Under the pieces are notes generated by a model that ran no database searches, was not told where the DNA came from, and saw only the letters and a program-made list of their open reading frames with translations. A program made the translations under genes and the position numbers. This document shows, one piece after another, positions 45,279 through 54,926 of a stretch of DNA of 64,000 nt. The DNA comes from an uncultured Sphingomonadaceae bacterium (GTDB taxonomy: Bacteria > Pseudomonadota > Alphaproteobacteria > Sphingomonadales > Sphingomonadaceae). The stretch lies in contig CANNFX010000002.1 of assembly GCA_947504025.1 (NCBI GenBank), positions 310,001-374,000 of the forward strand, given 5' to 3'. How positions within the stretch are numbered: position 1 is the first letter of the stretch; every line of letters begins with the position of its first letter.

Positions 45279-46142
45279 ATGGATCAGGACTTTACCGACC
45301 GCTTCTGGGAAAGCCCCGACGGATTGAAGCTGCACTTTCGCGATTATGCCGGATCTGCTGACCGGCCTCCCGTGATCTGTATGCCGGGTCTGACGCGTAA
45401 TACGCGTGATTTCCATGACGTGGCTTCGCGCATCGCGGGCGAATGGCGCGTAATCTCCATCGACAATCGCGGTCGCGCCCAGAGCGAATACGCCAAGGAT
45501 AGCGCGACCTATAACCCGCTAACTTATGTCGGTGATCTACTGGCCTTGCTCGCGCAGGAAAAGATCGATCGTTTCGTGGCAATCGGTACATCGTTGGGCG
45601 GACTGATGACCATGTTGCTTGCAGCGACCAGTCCAGAACGGCTTGCTGGCGCATTGCTCAACGACGTCGGGCCAGAACTTGATCCCGCAGGGATCGCACG
45701 CATCAGCGGCTATGTGGGGCAAGGCCGCAGCTTTCCGACCTGGATGCATGCTGCGAGAGCATTGGCTGAAGGGAACAGTGATTTCTTCCCGGACTTTGAA
45801 ACGGCCGATTGGCTAACAATGGCCAAGCGCAACATGTGTGTCACCAGCAACGGACGTATCGGTTTCGACTATGATATGAAGATCGCAGAACCGATCTTGG
45901 CAGATGAAAGCAACGCTGCACCGCCCAACTTGTGGCCGGCATATGAGGCATTGGCTGGATGTCCGTTGACGGTCTTGCGTGGAGAGCTGTCTGACTTATT
46001 TTCGAAAATCACTTTTGAGGAAATGCAACGCCGGATACCGGATTGTGACGGCGTTACAGTACCTCGCGTGGGTCATGCGCCAACGCTCGACGAACCAGTA
46101 TCTCAGGCTGCTATCGACAGGTTGTTGGAGCGGGTCAGGTGA
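45279..46142 (+). CDS. Alpha/beta hydrolase
   Basis: A 287-aa hydrolase: VICMPGLTRNTRDFHDVA (oxyanion region), VISIDNRGRAQSEYAKD, FVAIGTSLGGLMTMLLAA with the Ser nucleophile in GTSLG, and VPRVGHAPTLDEP with the catalytic His. Typical esterase or hydrolase of the core alpha/beta fold; substrate unknown. Its stop overlaps the start of the next gene (GTGA). Confidence 0.85.
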   Translation: MDQDFTDRFWESPDGLKLHFRDYAGSADRPPVICMPGLTRNTRDFHDVASRIAGEWRVISIDNRGRAQSEYAKDSATYNPLTYVGDLLALLAQEKIDRFVAIGTSLGGLMTMLLAATSPERLAGALLNDVGPELDPAGIARISGYVGQGRSFPTWMHAARALAEGNSDFFPDFETADWLTMAKRNMCVTSNGRIGFDYDMKIAEPILADESNAAPPNLWPAYEALAGCPLTVLRGELSDLFSKITFEEMQRRIPDCDGVTVPRVGHAPTLDEPVSQAAIDRLLERVR

Positions 46143-47296
46143 GCATGGTTCGCACGGGAACGCCGCGCGTCTTGCATCTTCATTCGACGTTTAACGCAGG
46201 AGGCAAGGAACTGCGTGCAGTCCGTCTTATGAATGCATTCGGAAAGAAGCTGCATCATACGGTTGTTTCGGCCGAGCCGGAACGGATGGAGGCGGCCACA
46301 AGGCTCGACAGAAAAGTGCCGGTAGCCTTTCCGAAGGACTTCCCGTCCCTCAAAGGTAAGCCAACGCCCGGCAGGCTTCAAAAGATTGCTAAGGCGATGC
46401 AGGGCTATGACCTGATACTCACTTACAATTGGGGCGCGATGGATGCGGTGATGGCGCACACGCTGTTTTCGCAAGCCATGTCGCTCGCCCCGCTGGTGCA
46501 TCATGAAGATGGCTTCAACACCGACGAAATCCACAAGTTGAAAAAGACACGTAACTGGTTCCGCCGGATCGCGCTGGGCCGCACTGCGACGTTGATGGTT
46601 CCGTCCGAAACGCTTGAAGGCATTGCACTGGTGGATTGGCAGCAGCCCATTGGCCGGGTTACGCGTATCCCTAACGGTATTCCGACCCGCGCCTATGCGA
46701 AAAAGCCGCGCCCAGATGCGATCCGAGGCGTTGTGAAGCGTAAGGGGGAGCATTGGGTCGGTACTGTCGCGGGGCTTCGCGAGGTGAAAAACCTGCCGCG
46801 TCTTGTCCGCGCCTTCGCGCCGCTGCCAAATGAATGGCAGTTGGTGATTCTTGGCGAAGGGCCCGAACGTGAGGCCATTCGTGATGCAGCGGACGGCTTG
46901 GGAATTTCACACCGTGTGCATCTGCCTGGCTTTGTTGCCGACCCGTCGACTGCGATCGGACTGTTTGATATATTCGCCCTGTCGTCGGACAGCGAGCAAT
47001 TCCCGCTTTCGGTGGTAGAGGGAATGGCGGCTGGCTTACCTATTGTTGCGCCTGATGTAGGGGACGTGAAGAACATCGTTTCGGAAGAGAATCTCCCCTA
47101 TATTTCACCTGCTGGCAGTGTGGAGCAGCTTTCCGAAAATTTGTTTGAGCTGGCCGGTGACCGCTTACTTCGTACGAAGTTGGGTGAGGCGAACCGCCAG
47201 CGCGCCCTGCATGAATTCGATGAAGCAGCGATGATTACCGCCTACGGCAGATTGTACGGACGGTGGCTCGGAATAGAGGGGCTGGCGCGAGAATAG
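46139..47296 (+). CDS. Glycosyltransferase family 4
   Basis: A 385-aa GT-B enzyme: RVLHLHSTFNAGGKELRAVRLMNAFG (N-terminal domain), LVHHEDGFNTDEI, TRIPNGIPTR, ILGEGPEREAIRDAADGLGI, and DIFALSSDSEQFPLSVVEGMAAGLPIVAPDVGDVKNIV with the E-x7-E donor-binding pattern. It probably transfers a sugar to a cell-surface glycan or lipid. GTG at 46139 overlaps the previous stop; ATG 46145 is equally possible. Confidence 0.88.
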   Translation: MSMVRTGTPRVLHLHSTFNAGGKELRAVRLMNAFGKKLHHTVVSAEPERMEAATRLDRKVPVAFPKDFPSLKGKPTPGRLQKIAKAMQGYDLILTYNWGAMDAVMAHTLFSQAMSLAPLVHHEDGFNTDEIHKLKKTRNWFRRIALGRTATLMVPSETLEGIALVDWQQPIGRVTRIPNGIPTRAYAKKPRPDAIRGVVKRKGEHWVGTVAGLREVKNLPRLVRAFAPLPNEWQLVILGEGPEREAIRDAADGLGISHRVHLPGFVADPSTAIGLFDIFALSSDSEQFPLSVVEGMAAGLPIVAPDVGDVKNIVSEENLPYISPAGSVEQLSENLFELAGDRLLRTKLGEANRQRALHEFDEAAMITAYGRLYGRWLGIEGLARE

Positions 47297-47427
47297 AGCG
47301 GAAAATCCCCAATCGAGCTTAATTGGCGGTTCACGCTGCGGGGGACACTTAGCAACACGCGCATTGCATCAGCCATGTCATCGGCTAAACAGCCGCAAGC
47401 CAATCACGACCAACCGGAAAGTACCGC

Positions 47428-48222
47428 GTGGCCAAAAAACCAGAACCAAAATCCCGCGAAGAGAAACAGGCAGAGAAGCAGGCGGCGTCGGAAGACGTAT
47501 TGCTGCGCGAAGTCGACGATGCCGTAAGGCAGGATCAATACGCTGATGCTGCCCAGAAATATGGCAAGCCGGCAATCGCCGTTCTTGTGCTCGGTCTAGC
47601 TGCCTTTGGCGGCTATCTGTTTTGGCAGGGCCAGAGTGTTGCCGGAGATGAAAAGCGCAGCGAGCAACTGGTGCAGGCACTGGATCAGATCGAAGCCGGA
47701 AATATGCAAAGCGGAATCGATGCGCTCGAACCATTGGTTGTCGATGGCGACGGCGGTACAAAAGCTGCTGCCCAGATGCTCAAGGCGAGCCTAGCGCTTG
47801 AACAGGGCCGAAAGGATGAAGCTGTTGGCCTGTTCGCCGCAATTGCCGACGATAGCGGCGCGCCTGAAGCATATCGTTCAGTCGCGCGTATCCGCGAAGT
47901 GTCCAGCAATTTCGATGCCATGAAGCCTGAAGATGTCATTGCCAAACTTAAACCACTAGCCGTTCCTGACACGCCATTTTTTGGCAGTGCCGGGGAACTG
48001 GTGGGCATTGCCTATTTAGAACAGGGCAAGAATGCTGAAGCTGGCGCATTGTTTGCCTCAATTGCGCGCGATGTTAGCGTGCCCGAATCGCTACGCAACC
48101 GTGCGCGGCAAATGTCTGGCCTGCTTGGCGTAGACGCCATCGACGATGTCGACGAAGTGCTGGCCGATAGTGAAGCGTCCGCCGGTGCAGCAGCGCCCCA
48201 AGCGCCGCCGCCTGGCAACTGA
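47428..48222 (+). CDS. TPR membrane protein (YfgM-like)
   Basis: A 264-aa protein from GTG 47428: charged cytoplasmic start (KPEPKSREEKQAEKQAASEDVLLREVDDAVRQDQYADAAQKYGKPAIAVLVLGLAAFGGYLFWQGQ, one helix near 50), then a periplasmic tetratricopeptide region (LEQGRKDEAVGLFAAIADDSGAPEAYRSVARI). YfgM assists the Sec translocon in other bacteria, and it precedes bamB there as here. An acidic Ala/Pro tail ends the protein. Confidence 0.85.
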   Translation: MAKKPEPKSREEKQAEKQAASEDVLLREVDDAVRQDQYADAAQKYGKPAIAVLVLGLAAFGGYLFWQGQSVAGDEKRSEQLVQALDQIEAGNMQSGIDALEPLVVDGDGGTKAAAQMLKASLALEQGRKDEAVGLFAAIADDSGAPEAYRSVARIREVSSNFDAMKPEDVIAKLKPLAVPDTPFFGSAGELVGIAYLEQGKNAEAGALFASIARDVSVPESLRNRARQMSGLLGVDAIDDVDEVLADSEASAGAAAPQAPPPGN

Positions 48223-48248
48223 CAGAGATTTTTCAAAGGAATATCCGT

Positions 48249-49595
48249 ATGATGAGCCGTAAAGCTATCAAGGGTCTGGCAAGAGGCACACTGTTGCTTA
48301 CACTCGCCGCTTCGGTCGCCGGATGCGGTGTCTTGGGTGGCAAGGATCCCAAGACCACACCGACCATCGGTAATCGCAGCCCGATCCTGTCACGCATCGA
48401 AAGCGGTGCAGTGGTTGACCCAGCGCTTGCTAGCGTCGCAGTCGTCCTTCCGCCGGCTCAGGTGAACACAGACTGGGCTCAGGTAGGCGGCACGGCATCC
48501 AAGTCTTACGGCCATCTAGCTCTTTCTGCTGCTCCTTCGCGCGCTTGGACTGGCTCGGTTGCTGGCGGTAGTAATCGCCGCCGCCTTGCCGCTTCGCCGG
48601 TAATTGGTGGTGGTGCAGCATATGTCGTCGGCACAGATGGCATGGTTCACGCATTCGATGCTGGCACAGGTGCGAAGCGCTGGTCTGCCGAACTCGGCAT
48701 AGATAATAGCCTTGAAGCCTCGGCCTTTGGCGGCGGCGCTTCCTATGATGCCGGCCGGGTTTATGCGACCGATGGTGTTGGTGATGTGGTGGCCTTTGAC
48801 GCGACCAACGGCAGTCAGCTGTGGAAGGTGAAGCCAGCGGGACCGCTGCGCGGTTCGCCTACACTCGCTTTCAACTCGGTCTTTGTGATGACGCAGGCGA
48901 ACCAGATTTTCAGCCTCAATACTGCCGATGGCACGCTCAACTGGCAGGATTCGGGTTCGCAAGGCCAAGCGGGCGTATTCGGCGTGGCGGCTCCAGCTGC
49001 GGCGCAAGGTTCGGTTATCGCTGGATACAGCTCGGGTGAACTGGTCGCTCACCGTTATGAAAATGGCCGTGTGCTATGGTCAGATGCACTGTCGCGCACT
49101 TCTATTTCGACGCAGGTCGGCACGCTGACCGACATTGATGCTGATCCGATAATCGACCGGGGCCGCGTTTATGCGCTGGGGCAAGGCGGCCGCATGGCTG
49201 CATACGAATTGGTTACCGGCCAGCGTATCTGGGAACTCAGCGTCGCGGGTATTTCGACTCCTGCGATTGCCGGCGACTGGATATTTGCATTGACCGATCA
49301 GGCGCAGCTGCTCGCAATCGCGCGTACAACCGGCAAGATCCGTTGGCTGACACAGCTTCCGCAGTTCAAAGACGTTAAGGACAAGAAGGGCCGTATCTCG
49401 TGGGTTGGCCCTGTCCTTGCAGGCGGACGCTTATGGCTGGGCAATTCGCGCGGGCAGATTGTTTCTGTCGGTGTGGAGGACGGCGTGGCGGCAGACTTTG
49501 TAAAGCTTGATGCTGCAATTTCACTGCCTCCAGTGGTTGCAAACCAAACGCTTTATATCCTTGACGAAAGCGGGAAGGTTCACGCCTTCCGCTAA
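48249..49595 (+). CDS. bamB: Outer membrane assembly lipoprotein BamB
   Basis: BamB is the beta-propeller lipoprotein of the BAM complex that inserts outer membrane proteins. The 448-aa protein has a lipoprotein signal ending SVAGC near residue 26 and PQQ-like propeller repeats: MVHAFDAGTGAKRWSAEL, DVVAFDATNGSQLWKVK, IFSLNTADGTLNWQD, RMAAYELVTGQRIWELSVAG, LLAIARTTGKIRWLTQLP. It follows the YfgM-like gene after 26 bases. The der gene that often follows is absent. Confidence 0.93.
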   Translation: MMSRKAIKGLARGTLLLTLAASVAGCGVLGGKDPKTTPTIGNRSPILSRIESGAVVDPALASVAVVLPPAQVNTDWAQVGGTASKSYGHLALSAAPSRAWTGSVAGGSNRRRLAASPVIGGGAAYVVGTDGMVHAFDAGTGAKRWSAELGIDNSLEASAFGGGASYDAGRVYATDGVGDVVAFDATNGSQLWKVKPAGPLRGSPTLAFNSVFVMTQANQIFSLNTADGTLNWQDSGSQGQAGVFGVAAPAAAQGSVIAGYSSGELVAHRYENGRVLWSDALSRTSISTQVGTLTDIDADPIIDRGRVYALGQGGRMAAYELVTGQRIWELSVAGISTPAIAGDWIFALTDQAQLLAIARTTGKIRWLTQLPQFKDVKDKKGRISWVGPVLAGGRLWLGNSRGQIVSVGVEDGVAADFVKLDAAISLPPVVANQTLYILDESGKVHAFR

Positions 49596-49657
49596 GGCAG
49601 TTTGGTGAGGGAGCGCCGTTACCGCGGCTTTAACCCTTTTTCGCTACTGTCTGTGCG

Positions 49658-51040
49658 ATGGAAATGCGTGCAATCTCCGGGGGGATACCCCTAGAAAAGA
49701 ACCGGCCGGAGCCGCCTACGTCTGATGTGTCGGCGATGGTCGGCTTGGTCGGTCTGGCGGGGCTGTTCGCATGGCTGCTTTTCTGCCGGTATTATCCCGA
49801 AATTGCGACAGCATTAGACTTGCCTGGAACGCGTGAGCGACTGTCGGGTCCCTACGCTTCACTACTGGCGCTGGTGTCTTCTGGATTGCCGATGGCGCTT
49901 TGGTCAGTTCTGCATGACAAGGTTCACCGTAGGGCCTCGACCGGTATGGACTGGGATAAATCGCGCCCATTGTCTGACGTCATTGAAGTTTCGGTGACCA
50001 AACTTGCAGGTTTATGGGCGACGTGGGCGCTCATCGGTGTGTTTTATTGTGTCGGCCGTTGGTATTGGTCTGGCCAATATCTCTTCGCGATGGAAGTGAT
50101 TGGTTTTGCCGCAATTCCGTTATTTATCCTTTCAGTGCCTTATGTTTTGTGGATTGATCGCAAGCTGAAGGAACCACGTGACCACGCATGGCACTTTGGC
50201 GCGATGCTGATCGGCCGCGAGCCCTGGAGTGCTGAAGAAGTTAAACGACACTGGCGGGCGTGGATAATAAAGGGCTTCTTTGGAGCCTTCATGATTTCAA
50301 TCCTGCCAGGCGGCTGGAATGCTGTTGTGTCGACAAATTTGAACGACTTGGCCGCCGACCCTGTCCGTACCGGTGTGCTACTATTCCAACTGCTGTTTCT
50401 GATCGATGTGCAGATCGGCACCGTCGGCTATTTGCTGACTATGCGGCCGCTCGACGCGCATATCCGCAGTGGTAACCCGTTTCTCGCTGGCTGGTTGGCG
50501 GCACTGATCTGCTATCCGCCCTTTGTGGTCGGGATCATGGCGGGCGAGGGGATCATCGCTTACGAAGTGAATACGGCTGACTGGGCCTATTGGTTCGCAG
50601 AGCAGACGACTGTCCTATGGATATGGGCTGGTCTGCTCGCCTTCCTAACCGCGGTTTACGCTTGGGCGACCGTAGCTTTCGGCATGCGGTTCTCAAACCT
50701 GACCTATCGCGGGGTCATAACGAATGGGCCATACCGCTTCACACGCCATCCGGCCTATCTATCGAAGAACCTGTTCTGGTGGTGCTCTACCATGCCGTTT
50801 ATGGTGACGAGCGGGAGCATGACCGACGTTGTTCGAAATACCATGTTCCTAGGCATCGTGAGTGCGATCTATTACTGGCGCGCCCGCACAGAAGAAGCGC
50901 ACATGCTGAGCGAAGATCCGAAATACCGCGAATATTATGACTGGATGGCCGAGCACGGCACAATCACGCGCCGTCTCGCCAAACTCGTCAACGTATTTAG
51001 GCCGAAGGGCCGCGCGGCCGCAATCCAACCCGCTGAGTGA
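49658..51040 (+). CDS. Polytopic membrane protein with ICMT/PEMT methyltransferase domain
   Basis: A 460-aa protein with about eight membrane helices. The C-terminal 130 residues match the isoprenylcysteine carboxyl / phospholipid methyltransferase domain: TNGPYRFTRHPAYLSKNLFWW and YWRARTEEAHMLSEDPKYREYYDWM (SAM-binding HPxY and Glu-rich end). The N-terminal 290 residues are an additional multi-helix module of unknown role. The target could be a membrane lipid or isoprenoid. It is transcribed convergently with the ABM gene. Confidence 0.78.
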   Translation: MEMRAISGGIPLEKNRPEPPTSDVSAMVGLVGLAGLFAWLLFCRYYPEIATALDLPGTRERLSGPYASLLALVSSGLPMALWSVLHDKVHRRASTGMDWDKSRPLSDVIEVSVTKLAGLWATWALIGVFYCVGRWYWSGQYLFAMEVIGFAAIPLFILSVPYVLWIDRKLKEPRDHAWHFGAMLIGREPWSAEEVKRHWRAWIIKGFFGAFMISILPGGWNAVVSTNLNDLAADPVRTGVLLFQLLFLIDVQIGTVGYLLTMRPLDAHIRSGNPFLAGWLAALICYPPFVVGIMAGEGIIAYEVNTADWAYWFAEQTTVLWIWAGLLAFLTAVYAWATVAFGMRFSNLTYRGVITNGPYRFTRHPAYLSKNLFWWCSTMPFMVTSGSMTDVVRNTMFLGIVSAIYYWRARTEEAHMLSEDPKYREYYDWMAEHGTITRRLAKLVNVFRPKGRAAAIQPAE

Positions 51041-51042
51041 TT

Positions 51043-51342
51043 TTAGAGCGGGATACCGCCGTCAGCCTCGTGCATTTTGATATCCCGTTCGGTGATACCC
51101 AAGGTTGCAGCGACTTTACCGAATTCAGCCATATGCGGCGCCTGACCGTGGGCTTTAAGCGCTTCGGCGGATTCCCATGCCTCCGTAACATGCACAATTT
51201 CCGGATCCAGTAAATCACGCGCAAAGGCGTAGCGAATGCATCCATCTTCGGCGCGAGTGGCGGTGATCAGCGTGTTCATCGCATCCATGGCCTGATCCTG
51301 TGAGGCCACTGGCAATTTTAGATGTCCGTTTACAATAATCAT
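51043..51342 (-). CDS. Antibiotic biosynthesis monooxygenase (ABM) domain protein
   Basis: A 99-aa ferredoxin-like ABM protein: IIVNGHLKLPVASQDQAMDAM, TRAEDGCIRYAFARDLLDPEIVHVTEAWESAEALKAHGQAPHMAEF. This WESxExLxxHxxxxH pattern is usual for quinol or small aromatic monooxygenases that work without cofactor. Substrate unknown. It follows gshA on the same strand, 36 bases after it. Confidence 0.85.
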   Translation of the reverse strand: MIIVNGHLKLPVASQDQAMDAMNTLITATRAEDGCIRYAFARDLLDPEIVHVTEAWESAEALKAHGQAPHMAEFGKVAATLGITERDIKMHEADGGIPL

Positions 51343-51378
51343 TGCGTTATTTCCTCATGGAAAGCGGTTCGCCCGCGA

Positions 51379-52749
51379 TTAGAAACTGTATTTATAGATC
51401 CGTGAAATATCGCCGCCCCACTCGCCATTATACATGTCCAACAGGCGCTGAGCCGGGGACTTTCCGCTGCCGACAATCTCGTCCAGCGTATCAAGGAACC
51501 CGGTTTCATTGTCGCCGCTTGTGCCCAACTTACCGCGAGCAGACAGGCCCTGGCGTGCAATGGCCAGTGCTTCCTTGCCAAGGTCTTGCAACGTGCCGCC
51601 ACCGGGGATTCTCGCGCCGAGGCCAAATTTTGGCACTGCGTTGCGAAGGTCTTCGCGCTCTTCCATTGTCCAATCTTTGACTAGATCCCATGCTGCGTCG
51701 AGCGCACCTTGGTCGTAGAGTAGGCCGACCCACAGTGCGGGCAGGGCGCAGATGCGGCTCCATGGGCCGCCATCGGCACCCCGCATCTCAAGAAAGCTCT
51801 TGAGGCGTACTTCGGGGAATGCAGTCGAAAGATGGTCCCACCAATCGCTCTCGGTCGGCTTTTCTCCGGGTAGGGCTGGCAATTCACCTTTCAGGAAGTC
51901 ACGGAAACTTTGGCCTGCGGCGTCGATGTATTTACCGTCCCGGAAAACGAAATACATCGGTACGTCGAGCATATAGTCGACATAACGTTCATAGCCGAAG
52001 CCATCTTCGAACACGAAGGGCAACATGCCGGTGCGGTGCGGATCAGTGTCTGACCAAATATGGCTGCGATAGCTGAGGAAGCCGTTGGGCTTGCCTTCAG
52101 TGAATGGTGAGTTGGCAAATAGCGCAGTAGCTAGCGGTTGAAGAGCCAGCCCTGTGCGGAATTTCCGTGCCATGTCGGCTTCGGACGAATAGTCGAGATT
52201 GACCTGAATCGTGCAGGTTCGCAGCATCATGTCGAGGCCGAGGTTGCCCACCTTGGGCATATGCCGCATCATGATTGCATAGCGCCCCTTGGGCATAACG
52301 GGCAGTTCTGCACGGGTCTTATCAGGCCACATGCCAAGGCCAAGGAAACCCACACCGCAGCGTTCGCCGATAGCCTTTACCTGTTCAAGATGGCGGCCAG
52401 TTTCATTGCATGTCTCATGCAGAGTTTCGAGCGGCGCACCGGATAGTTCCAACTGGCCAGCGGGCTCTAGGCTGACCGCACCATCCGGGCCGGACATTGC
52501 AATAACTTTGCCGTTTTCTTCAACGGGTTTCCAACCGAATTCGGTCAGGGCCATTAGCAGGTCGCGGATTCCACAAGCCTCGTCATAGGACGGGGCGTGG
52601 TGATCTTCGGATTTATATACGAGCTTCTCGTGTTCGGTGCCGATCCGCCAAGCGGATTTCGGCTTTTCACCTGCTTGCATGGGAGCGACCAGCTGGTCGC
52701 GGGATTCGATCAAAGGATCATTGCTTTCTGAAACTGAACGTGTGCTCAT
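51379..52749 (-). CDS. gshA: Glutamate-cysteine ligase (plant/alphaproteobacterial type)
   Basis: GshA joins glutamate and cysteine with ATP, the first step of glutathione synthesis. The 456-aa protein belongs to the plant-type family: RIGTEHEKLVYKSED, SLEPAGQLELSGAPLETLHET near 92, RTCTIQVNLDYSSEADMARKFR, TDPHRTGMLPFVFEDGFGYERYVDY, and MRGADGGPW near 320. It lies 37 bases downstream of rsmE, a common alphaproteobacterial order. Confidence 0.95.
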   Translation of the reverse strand: MSTRSVSESNDPLIESRDQLVAPMQAGEKPKSAWRIGTEHEKLVYKSEDHHAPSYDEACGIRDLLMALTEFGWKPVEENGKVIAMSGPDGAVSLEPAGQLELSGAPLETLHETCNETGRHLEQVKAIGERCGVGFLGLGMWPDKTRAELPVMPKGRYAIMMRHMPKVGNLGLDMMLRTCTIQVNLDYSSEADMARKFRTGLALQPLATALFANSPFTEGKPNGFLSYRSHIWSDTDPHRTGMLPFVFEDGFGYERYVDYMLDVPMYFVFRDGKYIDAAGQSFRDFLKGELPALPGEKPTESDWWDHLSTAFPEVRLKSFLEMRGADGGPWSRICALPALWVGLLYDQGALDAAWDLVKDWTMEEREDLRNAVPKFGLGARIPGGGTLQDLGKEALAIARQGLSARGKLGTSGDNETGFLDTLDEIVGSGKSPAQRLLDMYNGEWGGDISRIYKYSF

Positions 52750-52786
52750 GATGGCTTGCTAGGCATGCGCGGCACTTTTCGCCAGC

Positions 52787-53563
52787 CTAATTCTGCGAAG
52801 GGTCGTCGCACAAGCCGGCCTGCCAGTCGCCAGCAGTGGCCATCCAGATCGATATTGCGGCAATCGCTGCTGTCTCTCCTCGCAGAATGCGTGGACCGAG
52901 GCTGATGGCTTTTGCCTGAGGTAAAGCGCGGATTGCTGCGCGTTCAGCTTCGTCGAAGCCACCTTCTGGACCGATGATAATGGCCGCCGGGCCTCTGTGT
53001 GCAGAAAATACTGCGGCAGCGGGCGGGCCGCCCATTTCATCAGCAAAAAACAGTGTGCGACCTTCGGGCCAGCCACGCAGTAATGCGTCCAACTTTAACG
53101 GTTCGCTCAGTTCGGGTAGGGCTGTGCGTGCGCATTGTTCTGCCGCTTCGGTTACGATTGTAGTGGCGCGATTTAGATTGATACGGTCAGCAACACAGCG
53201 CCTGGTAATGATCGGCTGTAATGCTCTGATGCCAAGCTCGGTCGCCTTTTCCATTACGAGGTCAAAATTTGGCTTTTTTAGCAAGGCTGCACAAAGCGTG
53301 AGGTCGGGGACTTGTTCGCGAGAGCGAAGCTGCTGCACCAGCTCGACAGTGATCGCACGTTTGCCCGTGTCCGTAACCCGGCTCGCCCATTCGCCTGTCC
53401 TGTTATCACACAAGATGACCGCATCACCTTCTCCTGCACGCATTACGCGAGAGAGATAATGCGCCTGATTCCCCTCGAGTGTGATGGCTTGCCCCAAGGA
53501 CAATGTTTCATCGACAAAAAGGCGGGGGGCGCTTCGTGGAGGCCATGCGGGTGTTGCGGGCAT
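52787..53563 (-). CDS. rsmE: 16S rRNA (uracil1498-N3)-methyltransferase
   Basis: RsmE methylates U1498 of 16S rRNA in the decoding centre. The 258-aa SPOUT protein has a PUA-like N-terminal domain (RLFVDETLSLGQAITLEGNQAHYLSRVMR) and the knotted C-terminal part with AAIIIGPEGGFDEAERAAI near 198 and ISLGPRILRGETAAIAAISI. First gene of the rsmE-gshA-ABM group, divergent from the 4-helix protein gene. Confidence 0.95.
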   Translation of the reverse strand: MPATPAWPPRSAPRLFVDETLSLGQAITLEGNQAHYLSRVMRAGEGDAVILCDNRTGEWASRVTDTGKRAITVELVQQLRSREQVPDLTLCAALLKKPNFDLVMEKATELGIRALQPIITRRCVADRINLNRATTIVTEAAEQCARTALPELSEPLKLDALLRGWPEGRTLFFADEMGGPPAAAVFSAHRGPAAIIIGPEGGFDEAERAAIRALPQAKAISLGPRILRGETAAIAAISIWMATAGDWQAGLCDDPSQN

Positions 53564-53610
53564 CAGGTGGTTCTAGTCATTGCGGATGCCTTGCGATAGT
53601 GGATGCGAGC

Positions 53611-53982
53611 ATGAGTGCTAAAATGACCCAATATGCCATCGGCACCGTGTTTCTAGTTCTTGGTGGCTGGGCATTGCTGTTCCCGGCATCGGTTATCGAA
53701 CTGACGATCAGGCCGGAGTATCAAAGCAAGGATTTCCTGGCCGTATTCGCGATCGGATGCTTCGGTGCCCAGGCCTGTCTGTTTGCATTAGTTGCTTTCA
53801 CAGCGCGTTTCACCAAGCGGACTTTCGCTGCCTATGGTGCAGCGCTTCTGCCGTTCTTTGCGTTCAATTGGTATTTCTATAGCCAAGTGCCTGTTCTGAA
53901 CGAGCTAGGTCTTTTGGATTTTGCCGGTAATCTCATCATGATTGGTCTTTGTTGGCACGGCTGGAGAGTCGCCGAGCAGTGA
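53611..53982 (+). CDS. Small four-helix membrane protein
   Basis: A 123-aa protein (MSAKMTQYAIGTVFLVLGGWALLFPASVIELTI) with four predicted helices and few charges; RPEYQSKDFLAVFAIGCFGAQACLFALVAFTARFTKRT is the central pair. It resembles small uncharacterised membrane proteins found beside ubiA in sphingomonads. The ATG at 53611 is used because the region before it has no signal-like sequence. Its stop overlaps the ubiA start (GTGA). Confidence 0.75.
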   Translation: MSAKMTQYAIGTVFLVLGGWALLFPASVIELTIRPEYQSKDFLAVFAIGCFGAQACLFALVAFTARFTKRTFAAYGAALLPFFAFNWYFYSQVPVLNELGLLDFAGNLIMIGLCWHGWRVAEQ

Positions 53983-54893
53983 CCGAAACCATTACTCCTG
54001 ACAGCGAGCATCGCAGCCTGATCTCACGCTTGCCGCAGCTACCCCGCGATTTGGCACTACTTGCCCGTTTCGATAGGCCGATTGGCTGGTGGTTGCTGTT
54101 CTGGCCCTGTGTTTGGGGCGTATGGCTAGCGGGGGCAGGGTGGCAATTAGCACTGCTTGGCTGGTTGTTGCTCGGCTCCATCGCGATGCGTGGAGCGGGC
54201 TGTGTTTTCAACGATATCGTTGATGCTGATCTGGACAAGCAGGTTGCGCGAACCGCTGTGCGCCCAGTCGCTAGCGGAAGAGTTAGCAAGAAGGCGGCTC
54301 TGATATGGTTGGGCGCACTCTGTTTGATCGGCCTAGCTGTGCTGTTGCAATTGCGGTGGGAGGCGCAGCTAGTCGCTCTCGCTAGCGTTGCACTGGTCGC
54401 GGCCTATCCCTTCATGAAACGCATCACGTGGTGGCCGCAAGCCTGGCTTGGGATGGTATTTACCTGGGGCGTCTTGGTGGGCTGGGTTCAGTTTCGCAGC
54501 GACAGTTTGGCCAATGACTGGGCGGTTCTGGCTGCGCTCTATGCCGGGGCGGTCTGCTGGGTCATCGGGTTTGATACGATCTATGCGCTGCAAGACCGAG
54601 AGGATGACGCCTTGGTCGGAATACGGTCGAGTGCGTTACGTATGGGCGGAAATGTAAGGGGCGGGGTCGCAGCGTTCTACTTCGCTGCGATTGCATTTTG
54701 GGCAATCGCATTCTGGCTACTGCGCCATGACTGGCTAGCAGTCGTAACGCTTTTCCCCGCCGGCGTTCATCTACTTTGGCAAGTCGCGACACTCAGCACG
54801 GACGATCCGATTAATCCACTGGACCGTTTTCGCTCGAACCGTTTCGCGGGTTTTTTGGTGGCTGCAGCCTGTTTTGTGGTGGGCAACGCTTGA
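53979..54893 (+). CDS. ubiA: 4-hydroxybenzoate polyprenyltransferase
   Basis: UbiA prenylates 4-hydroxybenzoate in ubiquinone synthesis at the inner membrane. The 304-aa protein from GTG 53979 has the first Asp-rich site CVFNDIVDADLDKQVARTAVRP near 80 and the second YALQDREDDALVGIRSSAL near 210, with eight or nine helices. Position next to rsmE and gshA is conserved in alphaproteobacteria. Confidence 0.94.
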   Translation: MTETITPDSEHRSLISRLPQLPRDLALLARFDRPIGWWLLFWPCVWGVWLAGAGWQLALLGWLLLGSIAMRGAGCVFNDIVDADLDKQVARTAVRPVASGRVSKKAALIWLGALCLIGLAVLLQLRWEAQLVALASVALVAAYPFMKRITWWPQAWLGMVFTWGVLVGWVQFRSDSLANDWAVLAALYAGAVCWVIGFDTIYALQDREDDALVGIRSSALRMGGNVRGGVAAFYFAAIAFWAIAFWLLRHDWLAVVTLFPAGVHLLWQVATLSTDDPINPLDRFRSNRFAGFLVAAACFVVGNA

Positions 54894-54926
54894 CCGTTGC
54901 CCCAACTCCATTTCCTTATCAGTGGC

